64,000 bases of DNA from Earliella scabrosa (GCA_022605405.1 JABYQQ010000006.1:2356001-2420000); one strand, 5' to 3'. Counted from the first letter of the stretch, positions 1 to 12,219 are shown. Notes: generated from the sequence alone by a model not told the origin. Translations and numbers: made by a program.

Positions 1-1189
1 ATCCGGGGCTACCAGGGACTTCACCCGACCTTCGTACATACGCATATACGCATGAGGGGGCGTGACGATGTGGTAGAGCAAGAAGGATACGCACTTTCGA
101 CTGCCTGCTCAACACCTATCCATCGCGAGACGACTGCCTGCACTCTTGCGTGTGCGTCGAGGTAGGTGCTTGTCACGGCGCGGCGACCAACGCCAATCTG
201 CTTTTCGAGCTCGGAGGGAGTCTCAACAAGGACGACCTCCTGGTCTGGGATGGGGTAAATGGGCAGCTAACCGTGTCGGCCAGGTAAGAGTAGTGATGAC
301 ATGGATTCCAAAAGAGCACGTACCTTGTCGCGTGCCTCATGCACGCCTACCGCAGTTGCGGCCACCGCAAACCCCCTTCTACTCTGCAGCTGTGTTCAGA
401 AACGGTTCTGTAGTCCTTTGTTGCGACATACCGCGAGTAGTCTGAGCATGGAATGTGATAATTTGCAGAGTCGTCATAGGCGCGCTATGCCAGGCTGTTC
501 GGGAGATGCCGGGTCCCCCGACTCCAGGTTGATTTTGGCCCAACTTGATTGGACTTGAACATGTCTTCCAACCACCACCATCGCATGCTCGCATGCAGTT
601 GGAGCAGTTATGGGAATGGCATTGAGCCCCGACCCTCTCTTTGCGTTACGCTGCACAATCAATTCCTACAAGCACAGTAAGCCTGTCCCGCAAGGCAGCG
701 CTTGGGACGACTAGAGGTATGTGATGCAACCCAGTCTGTCATGCAGAGAGTAAATTGCTAGGCTCGTCCACATCCGTTCCGGTACTCCTCCTGTCCTCCC
801 GTTTTGGAACGCGCCGTAAAGTGCTTGCGACCGGAGTGGCTGGCGAGTCTAGTAAATAGCTACAGGGCAGCATGGACCATGAGCATAGCGATGCACCAGC
901 TCACCGCGCACCTCCACTCATGGACCAGTTGGAAGCACCGGGAGTGTCGCGGCTCCTTCGCTCCGACTGATAGGCATGAATGCATGACGCCGCGCACGTC
1001 GTACGACCCGACCTACATCGTACCTGAATTCTAGGGCTCTCAGCGTCCACTCGCATCCCCTGATACACGAGGCACGTCTTCTGTAGTCTGCGCAGCTCCC
1101 TCCACCTTCTTGACCACCACGCCTACTCGCGCACGACATCAGACCACATTTCCATGCAGGCCGACAAGAGATGTGTCGCGGAGCCTTCG
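1..1189. other. Intergenic / unassigned left edge
   Basis: No open frame here has a recognisable protein family, a convincing exon chain or codon usage like the real genes of the window. The only structure noted is a roughly 55-bp stretch at about 795-860 that recurs at about 42070-42135. Confidence 0.5.
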
Positions 1190-2310
1190 CGCCGACTGTC
1201 AAATATGTCGCCCTGTGTCGCCGCATCAGCTCGCAGGAGGCCTTACACGCGCACGGTCGGTCCTTCAGCCCGTGGCCAGCTCCCATGTCGTATTGTCAAC
1301 TCGTCCTTCGGGGCCAATAGTAAGAAGGTCCGCAGGACCACCATCTTCTCCCGCTCGTCCCGCCTGTCGCCGCGCCAGGCGCCGCCCATGTGGACCGCCT
1401 TCGACACTGCCAGTGCTCATCACTCAACGGCATCCACCCACCCGCAGTTACTCGGCCGGCCCCAGGCATACGCATGTCGTTGAGCTCTACTTAGCTCCGC
1501 AGACATGAGGCAGAAGATGCCTTCTCCCGCTCGTTCCGCTCAATCTGCACGTCGCCGCGCACCGTCGCGTCGCCGCTCGACCACCCGCTGATACATTCTC
1601 ACACACACTCACGTCCGACACCACACCGAGTTCCAGCCCAGGCACGCTCCCTGCATGCGCTCTGCGTTCTATCTTGAAACACCATCCGATTAACGCTATC
1701 CTACAGGTACAATAGTCGGCCCAGCGCGGGGCGCAGCGGCGAGAGCGGTGGTACGTATCATCGAGTGCTATCCGACATCGGAGACTTCCTGCTCTCCTTC
1801 CCCTCGTCCTTCAAAGCTCAAGTCCATATCCGGAACCAACACGAACACAAGACGAACAGCAAGTGCTCACGCCGCGACTGCGACCCGCTCCGCCCGCCAG
1901 CTCCCGCTCTCGCTCAGCGGCGCCGCAGCCCAACCCCAGCCTGCGCCGTACGCGGCCCGCCTCCGCCGACCGTCGACGTCCGCCGCGGCAGCGACGACGG
2001 CGCGGGCCTTCGCGCTCGGAGCCTTGCGACCTGAGCGGCGCCGGCGTTGTGCGTCGGCCTTCTTCTGGCTTTGGCTCTCGACGGGACTTGGGTTCGGATC
2101 TGTGGGAGAGGGAACGGCGGGAGATGGGTTGGATGAGGGATCTGCGGGGGCGGGTTTGGACTTGGGCGAAGAGGACTTGGGCGAGGCGGACTTGGAGGAG
2201 GGTTTGCGGGTCATAAAGGGCACGTGCGTTTCGACTTGGGCGCGCTGGGCGGGGGAGAGGCCGGTGGAAGGAGAGGACGAGAGCGCAAGAAGCTCGGTGA
2301 GTGCGTACAC
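1190..2310 (+). repeat. Segmental duplication, copy 1 (inverted partner at 20150-21080)
   Basis: The segment carries the 3' half of the minus-strand gene at 1867-2700 and its 3' flank. Read in reverse complement, 20150-21080 matches it block by block: for example CGCTCGTTCCGCTCAATCTG near 1530 and again in the other copy, and the shared run around CATCCGATTAACG followed by CTACAGGTACAATAGTC. This copy keeps an open reading frame in the overlapping gene, so it looks like the source. Confidence 0.75.
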
Positions 2311-2700
2311 TCTTGCATGGGCATGGTCATGGGGTATCGTCGATGCATGGGGTATATTCGCGTTGAGGCGAGGGGTCATGGGCGTGAGTGGGGTGCGAGG
2401 GGACATAGGCATATCTGCAAAGGTGCGCGGTTCGTCAGCGTCATGTTCAGGAGCGCGTTGGAGGATGAGAGAGGGAGACGTACCATGATAGCGCGTGAAC
2501 GCGGGCGAGACGGAACGCGGTCGAGGTGCGGGAGACCGACGGGTTTGGTGCGCCTTGGGAGAAAGGAATTCGCGCTCCTGGAAGGACGCCGGCGCGGATG
2601 ACGCGGAGGGGTTCCGTCGGTGAACAGGTATGTACAAGCCAGTCTGGGTCTGAGCCGGGGACTGCGCGCGGGGGTTGGTGATCGCGATGGGGCTCGACAT
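1867..2700 (-). CDS. Hypothetical Ser/Pro-rich protein, about 254 aa, two exons
   Basis: Function is not recognised. The model joins exon 2700-2484 (start MSSPIAITNPR) to exon 2414-1867 across a 69-nt intron with donor GTACGT and acceptor TTTGCAG; splicing gives the junction YH-D-MPMSP. The protein is disordered: an SP/TP-rich N-terminal half (possible phosphosites in the PMSPRTPLTPMTPR stretch), a short predicted helical patch ALTELLAL, a lysine/serine tract (KPSSKSASPKSSSPKSK) and a basic, alanine-rich C-terminus. The intron is a multiple of three and contains no stop, so a retained form would also be translatable. Upstream in-frame sequence to 2937 exists but looks non-coding. Part of its C-terminal half has a decayed inverted copy at 20150-20530. 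Confidence 0.6.
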   Translation of the reverse strand: MSSPIAITNPRAQSPAQTQTGLYIPVHRRNPSASSAPASFQEREFLSPKAHQTRRSPAPRPRSVSPAFTRYHGTSPSLILQRAPEHDADEPRTFADMPMSPRTPLTPMTPRLNANIPHASTIPHDHAHARVYALTELLALSSSPSTGLSPAQRAQVETHVPFMTRKPSSKSASPKSSSPKSKPAPADPSSNPSPAVPSPTDPNPSPVESQSQKKADAQRRRRSGRKAPSAKARAVVAAAADVDGRRRRAAYGAGWGWAAAPLSESGSWRAERVAVAA

Positions 2701-3207
2701 GGTGTTCAGACGAAGACGAAGACGAAAGATCACGAGAGGCTTGTGTGTGTGCGAGCAGAACTTGGAGCAGGCGAGTACTCTCAGTGCAGACTCAGCGACC
2801 GGGGAGGCGGGATGGGGAATGCGCCCCTCCGCCGCTGTGCTCTTATAGGAAGCTCGCTGGGCGTAGATGTGGCAGCGCGGTGCATTGCCGCGTATCCGCG
2901 TGTCCGGAAGTGTCGACGTGGCCGTCGGGGAAGCCAACGCGGCCCACGGAGGTCGTCTCAGTCAGCGCAGCCGAGCCACCTCGACGCTGTGCGCGCAGCT
3001 TCGCGCATGTTCGCGCACAACTGGGGAGGTTCTCGCGCGCGCACGAACGTTCTCGAACTCTCCAGCGCTTGGACCGAGTTAGGAAGGTGCCTGGTGGCGG
3101 TGCATGGCCACATATCCGTAAGCGCTTCCGCTCCTCCCGCGACATATCGTGGTGGCCCAGAGCGGTGTACAAGTGTTCCATCTATTATGTGGACGCGAAC
3201 CCAGATA
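2701..3207. other. Intergenic, nothing recognised
   Basis: This is the 5' flank of the minus-strand gene ending at 1867. Several overlapping open frames occur on both strands but none has a recognisable domain. Confidence 0.5.
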
Positions 3208-3436
3208 CAGTCATTCACCACCCGATGCCACACCACCGTCCGATGCCACACTGCTATATAGGGTAGCAAGGCGCTCACAGGTTGCCCCAGCATCTGAGGC
3301 TACAGCGAGTGATGAGCGCCACCATGCGAAGATGACGCTGGGGAGCCAACAGGGAACCAATGACCGTTGAGCATTTGCCACCCTATATGGTAGTGTGGCA
3401 TCGGACGGTGGTGTGGCATCGGGGGGTGTATGACTG
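3208..3436. mobile_element. MITE, 229 bp, Tc1/mariner-like ends
   Basis: Terminal inverted repeats of about 60 bp begin CAGTCAT at 3208 and end ATGACTG at 3436; both arms contain GATGCCACACCACCGTCCGA. The element is flanked by TA at 3206-3207 and 3437-3438. TA duplication with CAGT ends is the signature of Tc1/mariner-derived MITEs. There is no coding capacity. It lies about 280 bp beyond the stop codon of the transporter at 3718-5972. Confidence 0.85.
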
Positions 3437-3717
3437 TACACAGGCCCAACGGATGATCCCTGTGCGAACCGAGCTCCTGTCAAATATGGGACTGGAACGA
3501 TTACGGCGGTAGCAGCTTCTATGGCCGTGAACAACAACATCATCACGACGGATGTCAGATGAGCAAGCAGAAGTACATTATAAACCGTGTATACCATAGC
3601 ATGTACATTAAGCAAAAGATCATCCCTCACCATAGCACAACAACTCCTATCCATGTCCGATTACGATAAACGTCATCAGGCACCACCGATACAGAAGCTA
3701 AATCACAGACAATCAAA

Positions 3718-5972
3718 CTACAGCTTCGACATGAACAAGCCGATGACGACGAAGAGGATCGTCGACGGCGGCGTGACGACGCAGTACGACCAGAAGATAG
3801 TCCGGCTGATGAGCCTCTCGAACGCGTCTCCCGACGCGGCCTGCGTGATCTGCGCGAGCGTGAGCGCAGGCGGCGAGGCGATCAGCAGCACATTCGACAC
3901 CACGAACACAGGGCTAGAGAAATCATCCACAGTCAGAACATGACCATCAACGTTGGAAGAGGAGAGTAGAAACGCACTCGTCAAAGACCCTCTGCAGGTC
4001 AAACGCAGTCGACACCGTCATAAGCGGCATGAGCAGCAGCGGCGTGATAATCATACGCGACAGGATCGCGACGACGACCGTCTTCGTCTCTCCCGGGCGC
4101 ACCTCCTTCGACGCCGACGCCCCGATCGCGTTCTTGCCCTTCGCAGACGTGCCCGCAAACATCTCCCGCACGTTCTCGAGCAGCGACGTCCGCGACGCGC
4201 TCCGCCGCGGCTCCCCGTTGTGCTCTGGGAGAGCGCGAGCACGCGCCTGGCGCTCCTCGTCCGACTCGGGAGGGGTGTAGAAGTATGCGCCGAGCACGAC
4301 GAGCGTGATTGGGATGGAGCAGTCGCCGAGGGAGGCGATCGCGCCCTTGACTGGCGGGAGGTGGTCGTCGAGGGCGTGCTGGAGGGGTTGGATGCACGCA
4401 ACAACGAGCGAGGCCAGGGCAGCCCAGAGCGGGACGGTCATGAACGAACGGAACGTCTTGAAGGCCTTGGCCAAACGACGCTTCACACGGCGTCTACGCG
4501 ATTGCCAGAGAGTTGAGGTTGGTGCAGTCCGGATACGGCGTCCCGGCGGAAGCTCGCCTTCTGCGCCGCAGTCCTCATCGTTGTCCTCATACTCGGTGGT
4601 CGTGCCCGAGGCCTCGACCTGCGGAAGAACGGCGGAACGGGAACTAGGCGTATTCGGGAACGAGTAGAAGAACTTGCGGCCGTCGACCTCTTCAACCGAG
4701 AGGCCTGGATTTCTTGTGGGCGCCAAAGTTTGGGTATCGTCGGATCCGTTCAGGTTGTCGTGATGGAGAATGCGTTCTTCTGCAGAGGATGGAGGGAAGG
4801 CAACTTCGTCAGGGCTGACGAGCGGACTCGCTTCTGCTGCCTCCACCGCGTCCTCGGCTTCAACCTGGACGGGTTCGGGGTCCGCTTGAGACAGTAGGCG
4901 GACACCGTAACTCCAACGAACCTATATGCACAATTAGCTGTTGTCGTGAAGGTCGCAGGTTGGGTCTCAGGGGTGATGACTTACTACCATACCCAAGGTC
5001 GAGTATAGGACCAGGTAGGTCAGAGCGCGACCGACCATAGCGTCCTTGTTATCGTCCTCTTCCCATTTAAGCCCGGGTACAGTGACGACCAGGCTCTGCA
5101 TCAACGCGATGGGAAGCGAGTTAGAGTTCATGAACATGGATGCGGCGATGGCGAATGCCCTGAAGAAAATGAATCAGCTCCATTTGTCACCCTCTGGGTT
5201 GCGACTAACACACCTTTGCGACTTCTTCAACCTCAAGATGGTTCCAAAGACATAAGCGACAGCCATAGAGACCACGGTCGTGACGACGAAGAAGATGGGA
5301 ATGATCCATAGCTCCCGGAGTTTCGCTGTGGCGAGCGTCAGTCATGGGTTCAACGCGTGACGGCATTGTACGCACCGGGTGAGAGGAAGAAGGCGACTTT
5401 GGAGAAGAGCAGAGAAGGCGTGAATAGCGATACATTCAGGCGATTGAGTTTCTGCAAGGGTGCGTGTTAGCCCGTGTCAACACTGCGCCGGAACCTTAGA
5501 TCCGTTCTTAGTGCGTGCGTATCGAGTGAGGGAGCAATGTGGCGATCTAGACCCGAAGCAAGAAGAAGTACATGTCCACATCGAGTTCGCGGGTCCACAA
5601 CCCATCGAGCACACGCCCACCCAGGAATGACGCTGCGCAGTCATGAGATCTGCGTGTGCAACGTCCGGAAGTGAGAGTCCCAAGGCGACCAGAACAGCAG
5701 GATCGTTGCCTTCTTGCGCAGTTCCACACCCCTCCAGCACGGACCCTGCCAGAACGAGGATGGCAGAGGGAGAGCAGAGTACGTACCTTCTGAGTGTTTC
5801 TATCTAGAATGCCTTTCCAAGCCAAGATGTAGCCTGCGAGACATATGATGAAGACCTCAAGGATAGACTGGGGCGCGCAAGAGTCGCGTCAGCAGCCAAG
5901 ACGGGTAGAAGACAAGAGAGTACGAACTTCAAAGACAGTCTGCAGAAGCGGCCAAATCGGTGTTCCTGCCAT
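3718..5972 (-). CDS. Auxin efflux carrier-like membrane transporter (Mem_trans family)
   Basis: Seven exons (5972-5928, 5867-5787, 5451-5376, 5325-5214, 5159-4985, 4921-3978, 3913-3718) give 542 aa in a consistent frame. Start is MAGTPIWPLLQTVFE. The N-terminal transmembrane block carries the hallmark NSNSLPIALMQSL, and the C-terminal block carries DDPVFVVSNVLLIASPPALT; a long charged cytosolic loop of about 200 residues separates them. This is the PIN-like topology of fungal Mem_trans proteins (ECM3 and relatives), probably in the ER or plasma membrane, exporting an unknown small organic anion. Auxin itself is not implied. Intron 2 (336 nt) is long for this genome. Family assignment is strong; substrate is unknown. 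Confidence 0.9.
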
Positions 5973-6904
5973 GCAATGGGTGGCGTTTGGCTGGGACAGT
6001 GGCAGTCGGGTTGAAAGAGCGGATGGGAGGGAGGCGGGGGCTAGGGAGGGGGCGGGAGAGAGGAGAAAGGCGGAAAAGTGAAAGCAGGGATGCGTCGAGG
6101 TTGTGTCATAGTTAAGGAGCAGGTGGCGCCCGCGCAGGACGAGAGATATCGCCAGATCCGGTTCCAGATCTCGTCATTTCGGGCCATCGCCGCGTCCGCT
6201 CGGCCGCGTTCGGGCCCTTCCAGCCAATTGACTTGCGAGTTTGGCCGAGAATGGACCCAGACCCGCCGATCATCGCCGCTGATAAGATAGCGACGCACGT
6301 TCCTCCGCCAGACACTTAATCTGCCACTCTGCCTATTTAGGTTCAGTTCGTCCGCCCGCCCAAAGGACTTACACTTCCGCCGGCGTGGACGTGAACATTC
6401 AGCGGCATCTGCCTCTAGCAATCCGAGTGCCACCGACGGCGAAATGCATGCGTTGGCTGTCTCGGCGCCGTCTGCCAAGGTCTCGGTATGCACATCATTT
6501 TGCTGCCAAGATCACAAACCTCCGTGTAGATACCGGATCGAGCGCACGGAGAAGTGCTGCAGCACAGCATCAGGCGCAAGAACGTCTCCGGTATTACAAG
6601 TACGCAGAGTACTAGGAAGTAAGTACCAGGTAGTATAAAGGCATACGTATCGCTTGTATAGCTGTACACAGCTCGGGATCTTCGCAGCCAACAGGCGATG
6701 AGGGCGTGTGACAGATAGTCTTGCCCACTCCCAATATCGTAAGCGTAAAGTGTCTTCGTATCAGCACAAGCTGAGGATCTACTGTGCCAAGTTACCCGGA
6801 GTGGCAAACAGTAGACATGATGACCATCACGTATATCCTCACAATAATACATGTTGAGTCGGATGACCTTACCCTGTGTGTCATACCGGCGCATGAGCGG
6901 TGCG
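5973..6904. other. Intergenic, promoter side of the efflux carrier
   Basis: No supported gene. Small open frames on both strands have no recognisable domain. The stretch ends at the left target duplication of the transposon at 6914. Confidence 0.5.
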
Positions 6905-6913
6905 GTTAACCTA

Positions 6914-7515
6914 TAGTCTCGTACCCAGCCGATTAGGGCCAAAGAGGCAACGAGAAACGAGACAAGGACAAGACGGACCCTAATCGTCTGGTGAAATTCG
7001 TATAGGCGGGTAGTGGATAGTCACGCCCACGTGCAGTCAGCACGTCATCGAGCCCCAAACGGAGTGGTCTCTTCGTCACAGCGTCCGTACGGTTTTGAAG
7101 CCAGTCTGTGACCCCCACCCCTGCCGGTACGGGGTTGGAAGTGACTATTTGCGCCTCCAGCCGGCGAGACGTGGATGCAAGAGAAGGCGATGCCGAGCCT
7201 AACGCACGTCCCATGCTAACCCATGCAAAATGTGAGTTACAGCACCACCGCAATTCCAGCTCTGTTTACGACTGTAGCAGCCTGAGAGGTATGTATGTGG
7301 GCGGCGGGCGGAGGGCGACAGCGAGGAGGTGTGGCAGAGCAGGGAGTCCTTCCATCCCGGTGGTAAGAAGTCACGAGGCTGTCACAGTGACTATTCCACA
7401 CCCGTCTATACAAAAGTCACCAGACGTTATAGGCCAGTCTCTCCCGGTCTTCTCGTTTCCCCTGCCTTTTTTGACCGGGTGAGACTGTAGCCTATAGCAG
7501 CTGGTTACGAGACTA
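6914..7515. mobile_element. Non-autonomous DNA transposon, 602 bp, 9-bp target duplication
   Basis: Ends are TAGTCTCGTACCCAGC at 6914 and GCTGGTTACGAGACTA ending at 7515, a terminal inverted repeat with one mismatch in its outer 16 bp. The inverted similarity continues inward for about 140-150 bp per arm: TCGTCTGGTGAAATTCGTAT on the left matches ACGTCTGGTGACTTTTGTAT in the right arm. The direct repeat GTTAACCTA flanks it exactly at 6905-6913 and 7516-7524. A 9-bp duplication with long arms points to a Mutator-like (MULE) derivative; hAT would give 8 bp. No transposase frame is visible. Confidence 0.85.
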
Positions 7516-7524
7516 GTTAACCTA

Positions 7525-10500
7525 GTATTTTGTGCTCCACTTGCTGAAGGGCTTCCTCCTGCCCGCGCGCAACGGGGAGAGAGAAGAGAAGCACACAAGC
7601 AGAGGACAAGAGTGCTTGTCCACCAGCTTCGAAGTCGCCGGGCGACAACGAGGCTTGGGTATGACGCACTTTAGCCATGAGGCAAGCGGCTCGCCAAGAA
7701 CGAGGGAGAAGCAGATGTTAGACGCCTCGTGCGTCCACAACGCTCTAGACTCGACGTTATGAGTGTCGTACTCAGCGGCAAGAGTGGAGCCTAAGATGTA
7801 CGGTGGTTGAGCAGCAGCATCTAGTGCGCCGGCACAGAATAGGAATGGTCGAATTGGCCGATAAGACCACCACCAGCAGCGGTGATGTTGTATGCGGTGG
7901 AGGCTGCGTGAAGCTGGGGTCTGTCGAACCATCGACCACGACGATATACGCATCGTAGGGTGTTGCACAGAACGGCGTGTCGTGTGTGGCAACGGAAAGT
8001 GAGGATGGGGATGACCGCAAACCGGTCGCTGTGTCGTCTAGCTGGTCCGAAATGCCGAGGGGAGTGAGCATTCGGCGGTGTCGTCGCCGAATTGTGCGCA
8101 ATACGCGTCGTTATATATCCCCATAGAACGTCTGGTTCTTCGCGGACTGTAGAAGAGGCGGCCGTCCATTCTGGACTAGGCGGAATGCTAGCGATACAAA
8201 AGCTGGTGAGAAGGCGAAGGTCTCCTATCCGGCCGCCGTGATAGTGTACGAAGCATGATATGCATGCTCCGTTGCATGCACAAGGAGTCAAAGAGCGTCT
8301 CATCAACGCCTCGTGTGAGGAGCCTCACCGCGTCGCGAGCACGAGGTTGAGGTATGACGCAGTCTAGACATGAGGCGGCTCGCCGAGACGCGGTGGGTGT
8401 ATGTGAGGCACGAGCGCGCAGGAACATGAGCGACCTATTCACCAGCAAGAGGGACGGCTACCGGTCCAGGTTCGGCGAGCCCTACGGTGCAGGCACCGTA
8501 CGTCGAAGCGGTGGAAATGCGGGCGGTGGGAGGTGGAAAACGGCGGCGGTATTCCAGTATTCTCGCTGGGTGTGCTGATATGGGCCTGGGATGGCGATGG
8601 CGCACGCCCGCACGGTGCGTCCTGAGGGGGAGGGCGGGGACAGCGCAGTTCGTGCTTCGTAATAAGTACGGCAAGGGGCTTGATATTGACAACAGATTTG
8701 ACGCAAGAAGCGAGGCACCCATACCACACGAGGGAAGCGTGCGCCCGTCGTTCGACCGCGTTAGGCACGAGGTACTGCTCTCGGGGACAATCGTGCCAAG
8801 GGTCGCGCAACGGGATGCCCGACGAATGGCGAGGAACGCGGACGGGATAGAGACTCCGTCGCGGCGGCATCACGTCCCGCTGGTTTGTAGCGGTCGATAG
8901 ACGGCGGCATGCGAGCCAGAAGGCGGCCGTGAAGAGGGGTTCCATACTTATCGGGTTCCAAGTCACGTCATACAGAGTACAAGTGCCACTGGATCGAAGA
9001 GATCAGTAGATCCGTCTGGGTTTGAGCGGCTCTTACGAGCTGATGGCCACAGGCAGGAACTCAAAGACGCATTCGATGCCTCATCCCTGCATCTGTAACT
9101 CTGAATATCGGCCAGGCACCGAGGATGACCTCGCGCTCCACCTCGCCGATGGTGGAGACTGGCGACTGGCGCGATCCAGACACCGGGAACTTGGGCGGAC
9201 ACCGAGTACCGGCGGCAGAAGCGTCTGCTCCGCTCCCCCGATTTAGTGGTGAAACACCACCGGTGAGATGGTCGCAGATATCGTGCGTTCCAGACGAGGA
9301 AGGCGATCCTCAGACGAGCGGACACCTAGCCATACAGATTGTGGTGTGTGGTGCGCGAAGACGAGTAGATTGATGGGCTATATGGGGGCGCGCTGGGAGG
9401 CGGCACACATGATCTTCGCGATGTGCTCTAGCTGGGGCATCGCTGGACCTGAATATATACTGGGGGCAGAGTGTGGCGTTAGGTAATGCCCCGTGTAGAA
9501 GCGGAGGAACGAACGAAGCGCGCAGAAAGTCCGCCGCCCCTCCCATGTCCATCTGAAGGGGTCGAGCGACTTCCCGGACGAGGTTGCGGTTGACGGCTGT
9601 GCGATGACGGGTCGTGGTATGGATCCGCCTCGAGGGTTAAGTGTAAACTGCGAACAAGGGGGGCAGCTGGGGACAGCGCAGGGTCGGGTACAGTGTTGGC
9701 CGTGATGGGGGCATGGGAAGTGGGTTCGGCGTAAGGAGGATTGAATCCGCGTATTCGTTCGCACCGAGGAGAGCGAGCGTTTCGGCGATTCCTGAAGATC
9801 TATCTTGACATAGCGTGGGTTCGCGCGTGGCCCACAACCGCCCAGGCATCTGGATTGGGGCGGAGCACAAGAACCCATGGTTCGAGCTGGCCGGGGTTTG
9901 CTGTTCTGACCCCTTGTGCCCTAGGTTCTCCGCCCTTGGGTGTCCGACCCCGCTGGCAGCTGGTTGCTACCTGGACCTGCCAATCCTGTGAATCTGCGTT
10001 CTGCATACACACGCCCTGAGACGCCATACCTCGCCCATCCTTCCTTTCGCGACGCGACACGAAACCCGTCTTGAACCGCGGCCGGACGCAGATGGCCAAC
10101 TGCGCGCGGCGCTGGACGAGGCGGTAGGCTACTAGGCGCCCGGGCGGTTGGCTCAGAGCTTGTGCTTGTATAATTCCCACGTGGACTCTCTTCGGACTCC
10201 CCTAACATCAATCCTCACGCCCGCTGCTCTCGGCTGCGATTTCTCTGAAGGTGCGTCGCGCATTTCTGGCTCGTCGGGGAGCACGGCGGGGAGGACGGTG
10301 GGCACGCGCCGAGGCGGAGAGACGAGGCGGCGATTGAGGCAGGACGCAGGCGTCGGGCGAGGTTCTGGCGGCGACGATTCGGAAACATCGATTTGAGTCG
10401 GAGTGTGGTCGACCCATCCTCGCCGACTGCTCCGCCTTCTCCCCTCGCTTCGCCCACCAGCGTCGACTTTCGTGCCCTGCTCGACGTCCCCGACGATGGC

Positions 10501-10607
10501 TAACCACCGCTGCCCCCGCCAGGTCACTCCCCGCCCACCCATCGGCGCTCGACGCTCTTCCACTCCTGATCGCTGTTGCTCTGCCAGACCAAGAACACAC
10601 CCGTATC
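7525..10607. other. Gene-poor 3-kb stretch
   Basis: No gene could be supported. Open frames up to about 175 aa occur on the minus strand, but none shows a recognisable family or plausible splice chain. A short direct repeat of about 52 bp occurs near 7655 and 8342. Minus-strand stretches such as TAYNITAAGGGLIGQF near 7830-7900 look slightly protein-like but could not be extended into a gene. Confidence 0.45.
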
Positions 10608-12219
10608 ATGTCGACTGATCAGTCGAAGCCATCCTCCTCTGCATCCTCGAGCCCGCAAGAGGCCCCCCAACCACCCCCACCCGCCGTAGCGCACTATCCC
10701 CCTGTCCCGTACAACGGTCACTACCCACCACCGCCAGGACCGTACCCCCCACCGTTCTATGCGTACCCCGCACCAGACCCCGCCCACCATGACCCGAACG
10801 CGCCCGCCGGTGCTCCTCAGCCAGTGGCCCCGTTCTTCATGGCCGTACCGCCGCCGCCACCTGGGATGTTCTACCTCGTTCCGCCCACTGCGCCAGGTGC
10901 GTTCACCACGCGTCTCGCTGTGGCTGCATGCTCATCTCGTGATCATCTCAGGATACCCCTACCCGGCGGGCATCCCTCCCCCTCAGCCGCCGCCCAAGCA
11001 GAAGCGCAAGCAGGTCAAGATGGCGGTGAGTAAGCTTGTCTTCGTCATGCATGCCCCCTGAATCCACCCCGTGCGCGACCGTCGCCCGGGCTTTCTCGCG
11101 TTGCGTCATGCCCATGCAAACGCCGACCGGTGGGACCGATTCCGGGCCCTGCATGGGATGCGAAGGCCAGGACTTCGCATGACATGTATGGTCGTCATGA
11201 CGGTAACGTTCGTACTCCGTCTTGGCCCCTGTACATCTCGTCACATGGTATCGGCGTGAACATGGTTTGGTACGCGGGCACGAGAGACCGACCTGATAGA
11301 TAGACCAGTTCGTCATCCGGGGCCAATTGCGGAAGCTTCTTCCTATCGAACTGTAATGTGCTGAACCCAGTTCACAGTGCACGAATTGCGCCGGTGCGTG
11401 CAAGCGGTGTGACGAGGCACGCCCGTGCGAGCGGTGCGTCAAGTACGATCTCGCGGAGACCTGTGTCGACGGCGTGCGCAAAGAGCGCAAGAAAGGTATC
11501 AAACGCGGTCCGTACAAACGCAAAAATAGGACCGCGAGTGGAGATGGCTCAGCCGGTTCGTTCTGCCTCGTGTCGTTCATAATCTCTCTGTGTTGACAGA
11601 CTTCGCTGCATCAGGTGAGGGGAGCGGAGAGGCACAACCCCAAGTGCCTCCGCCGCCTCCTGGGTATCCCATGCCGCCAGAGGGCTATCCATTTCCGTAT
11701 GTCTACCCGCCGATGGGTTATCTTCCCGCTCCACCCGATGGTCAACAACATCCTGAAGGTGCGCCCAACGGTGCGCCGCCAGCAGCTCCCCCGCATCCGT
11801 TCTATCCTACGTATCCTGCCATCTACCCCCACCCGTACCCGTACCCCGGCGCGCCGCCTATGCCGTATCCTCCGATGGTTCCTGCGCCCGTTGCAGCATC
11901 GCCGAACGGGGCTGCCAAAGCTGACGCACCGGCGTCCACATCTCCGTCCACTAATGGTGCGGCCTCCGCGGACGCAAACAAGGGCAAGAAGCGCTCACGG
12001 GGGAAGAACGGCGACGAGAACTCTCGAGCAGGGAAGAAGTCGAAGGACGCGGAGGCTCAGCAGCCGAACGGCGACGCTAATGCCCCCGTCGCGGCCCTCG
12101 AGAAGGAGCAGCAGCCCCAGAGTCAGCCGCCGCCGCCGTTCACGGGGCACGTCGAGACGAGCCCGCCTGTCACCGCGTTCAGCGGACCAGAACCTCGCCC
12201 GCTCATGGCCGCGATGTGA
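10608..12219 (+). CDS. Zn(2)-Cys(6) transcription factor, paralog A
   Basis: Exons 10608-10896, 10952-11025, 11378-11555 and 11600-12219 give 386 aa with intron phases 1-0-1. The N-terminus is rich in Pro/Tyr (PPPP, HYPP repeats), exon 2 ends in a basic KQKRKQVKMA, and exon 3 starts exactly on the first zinc cysteine: C-x2-C-x6-C-x5-C-x2-C-x8-C (CTNC...C...RPCERC...TC), followed by a basic KERKKGIKRGPYKRK tail. An extra cysteine lies inside the x6 spacer. The C-terminal half is again Pro/Tyr-rich, then has KKRSR/KK basic runs. There is no fungal_trans middle-homology domain. Expected role: nuclear DNA-binding regulator; targets unknown. It is the longest and most typical of five paralogs here (others at 15.5, 17.8, 38.7 and 48.9 kb). 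Intron 2 is 352 nt, longer than its neighbours. Confidence 0.88.
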
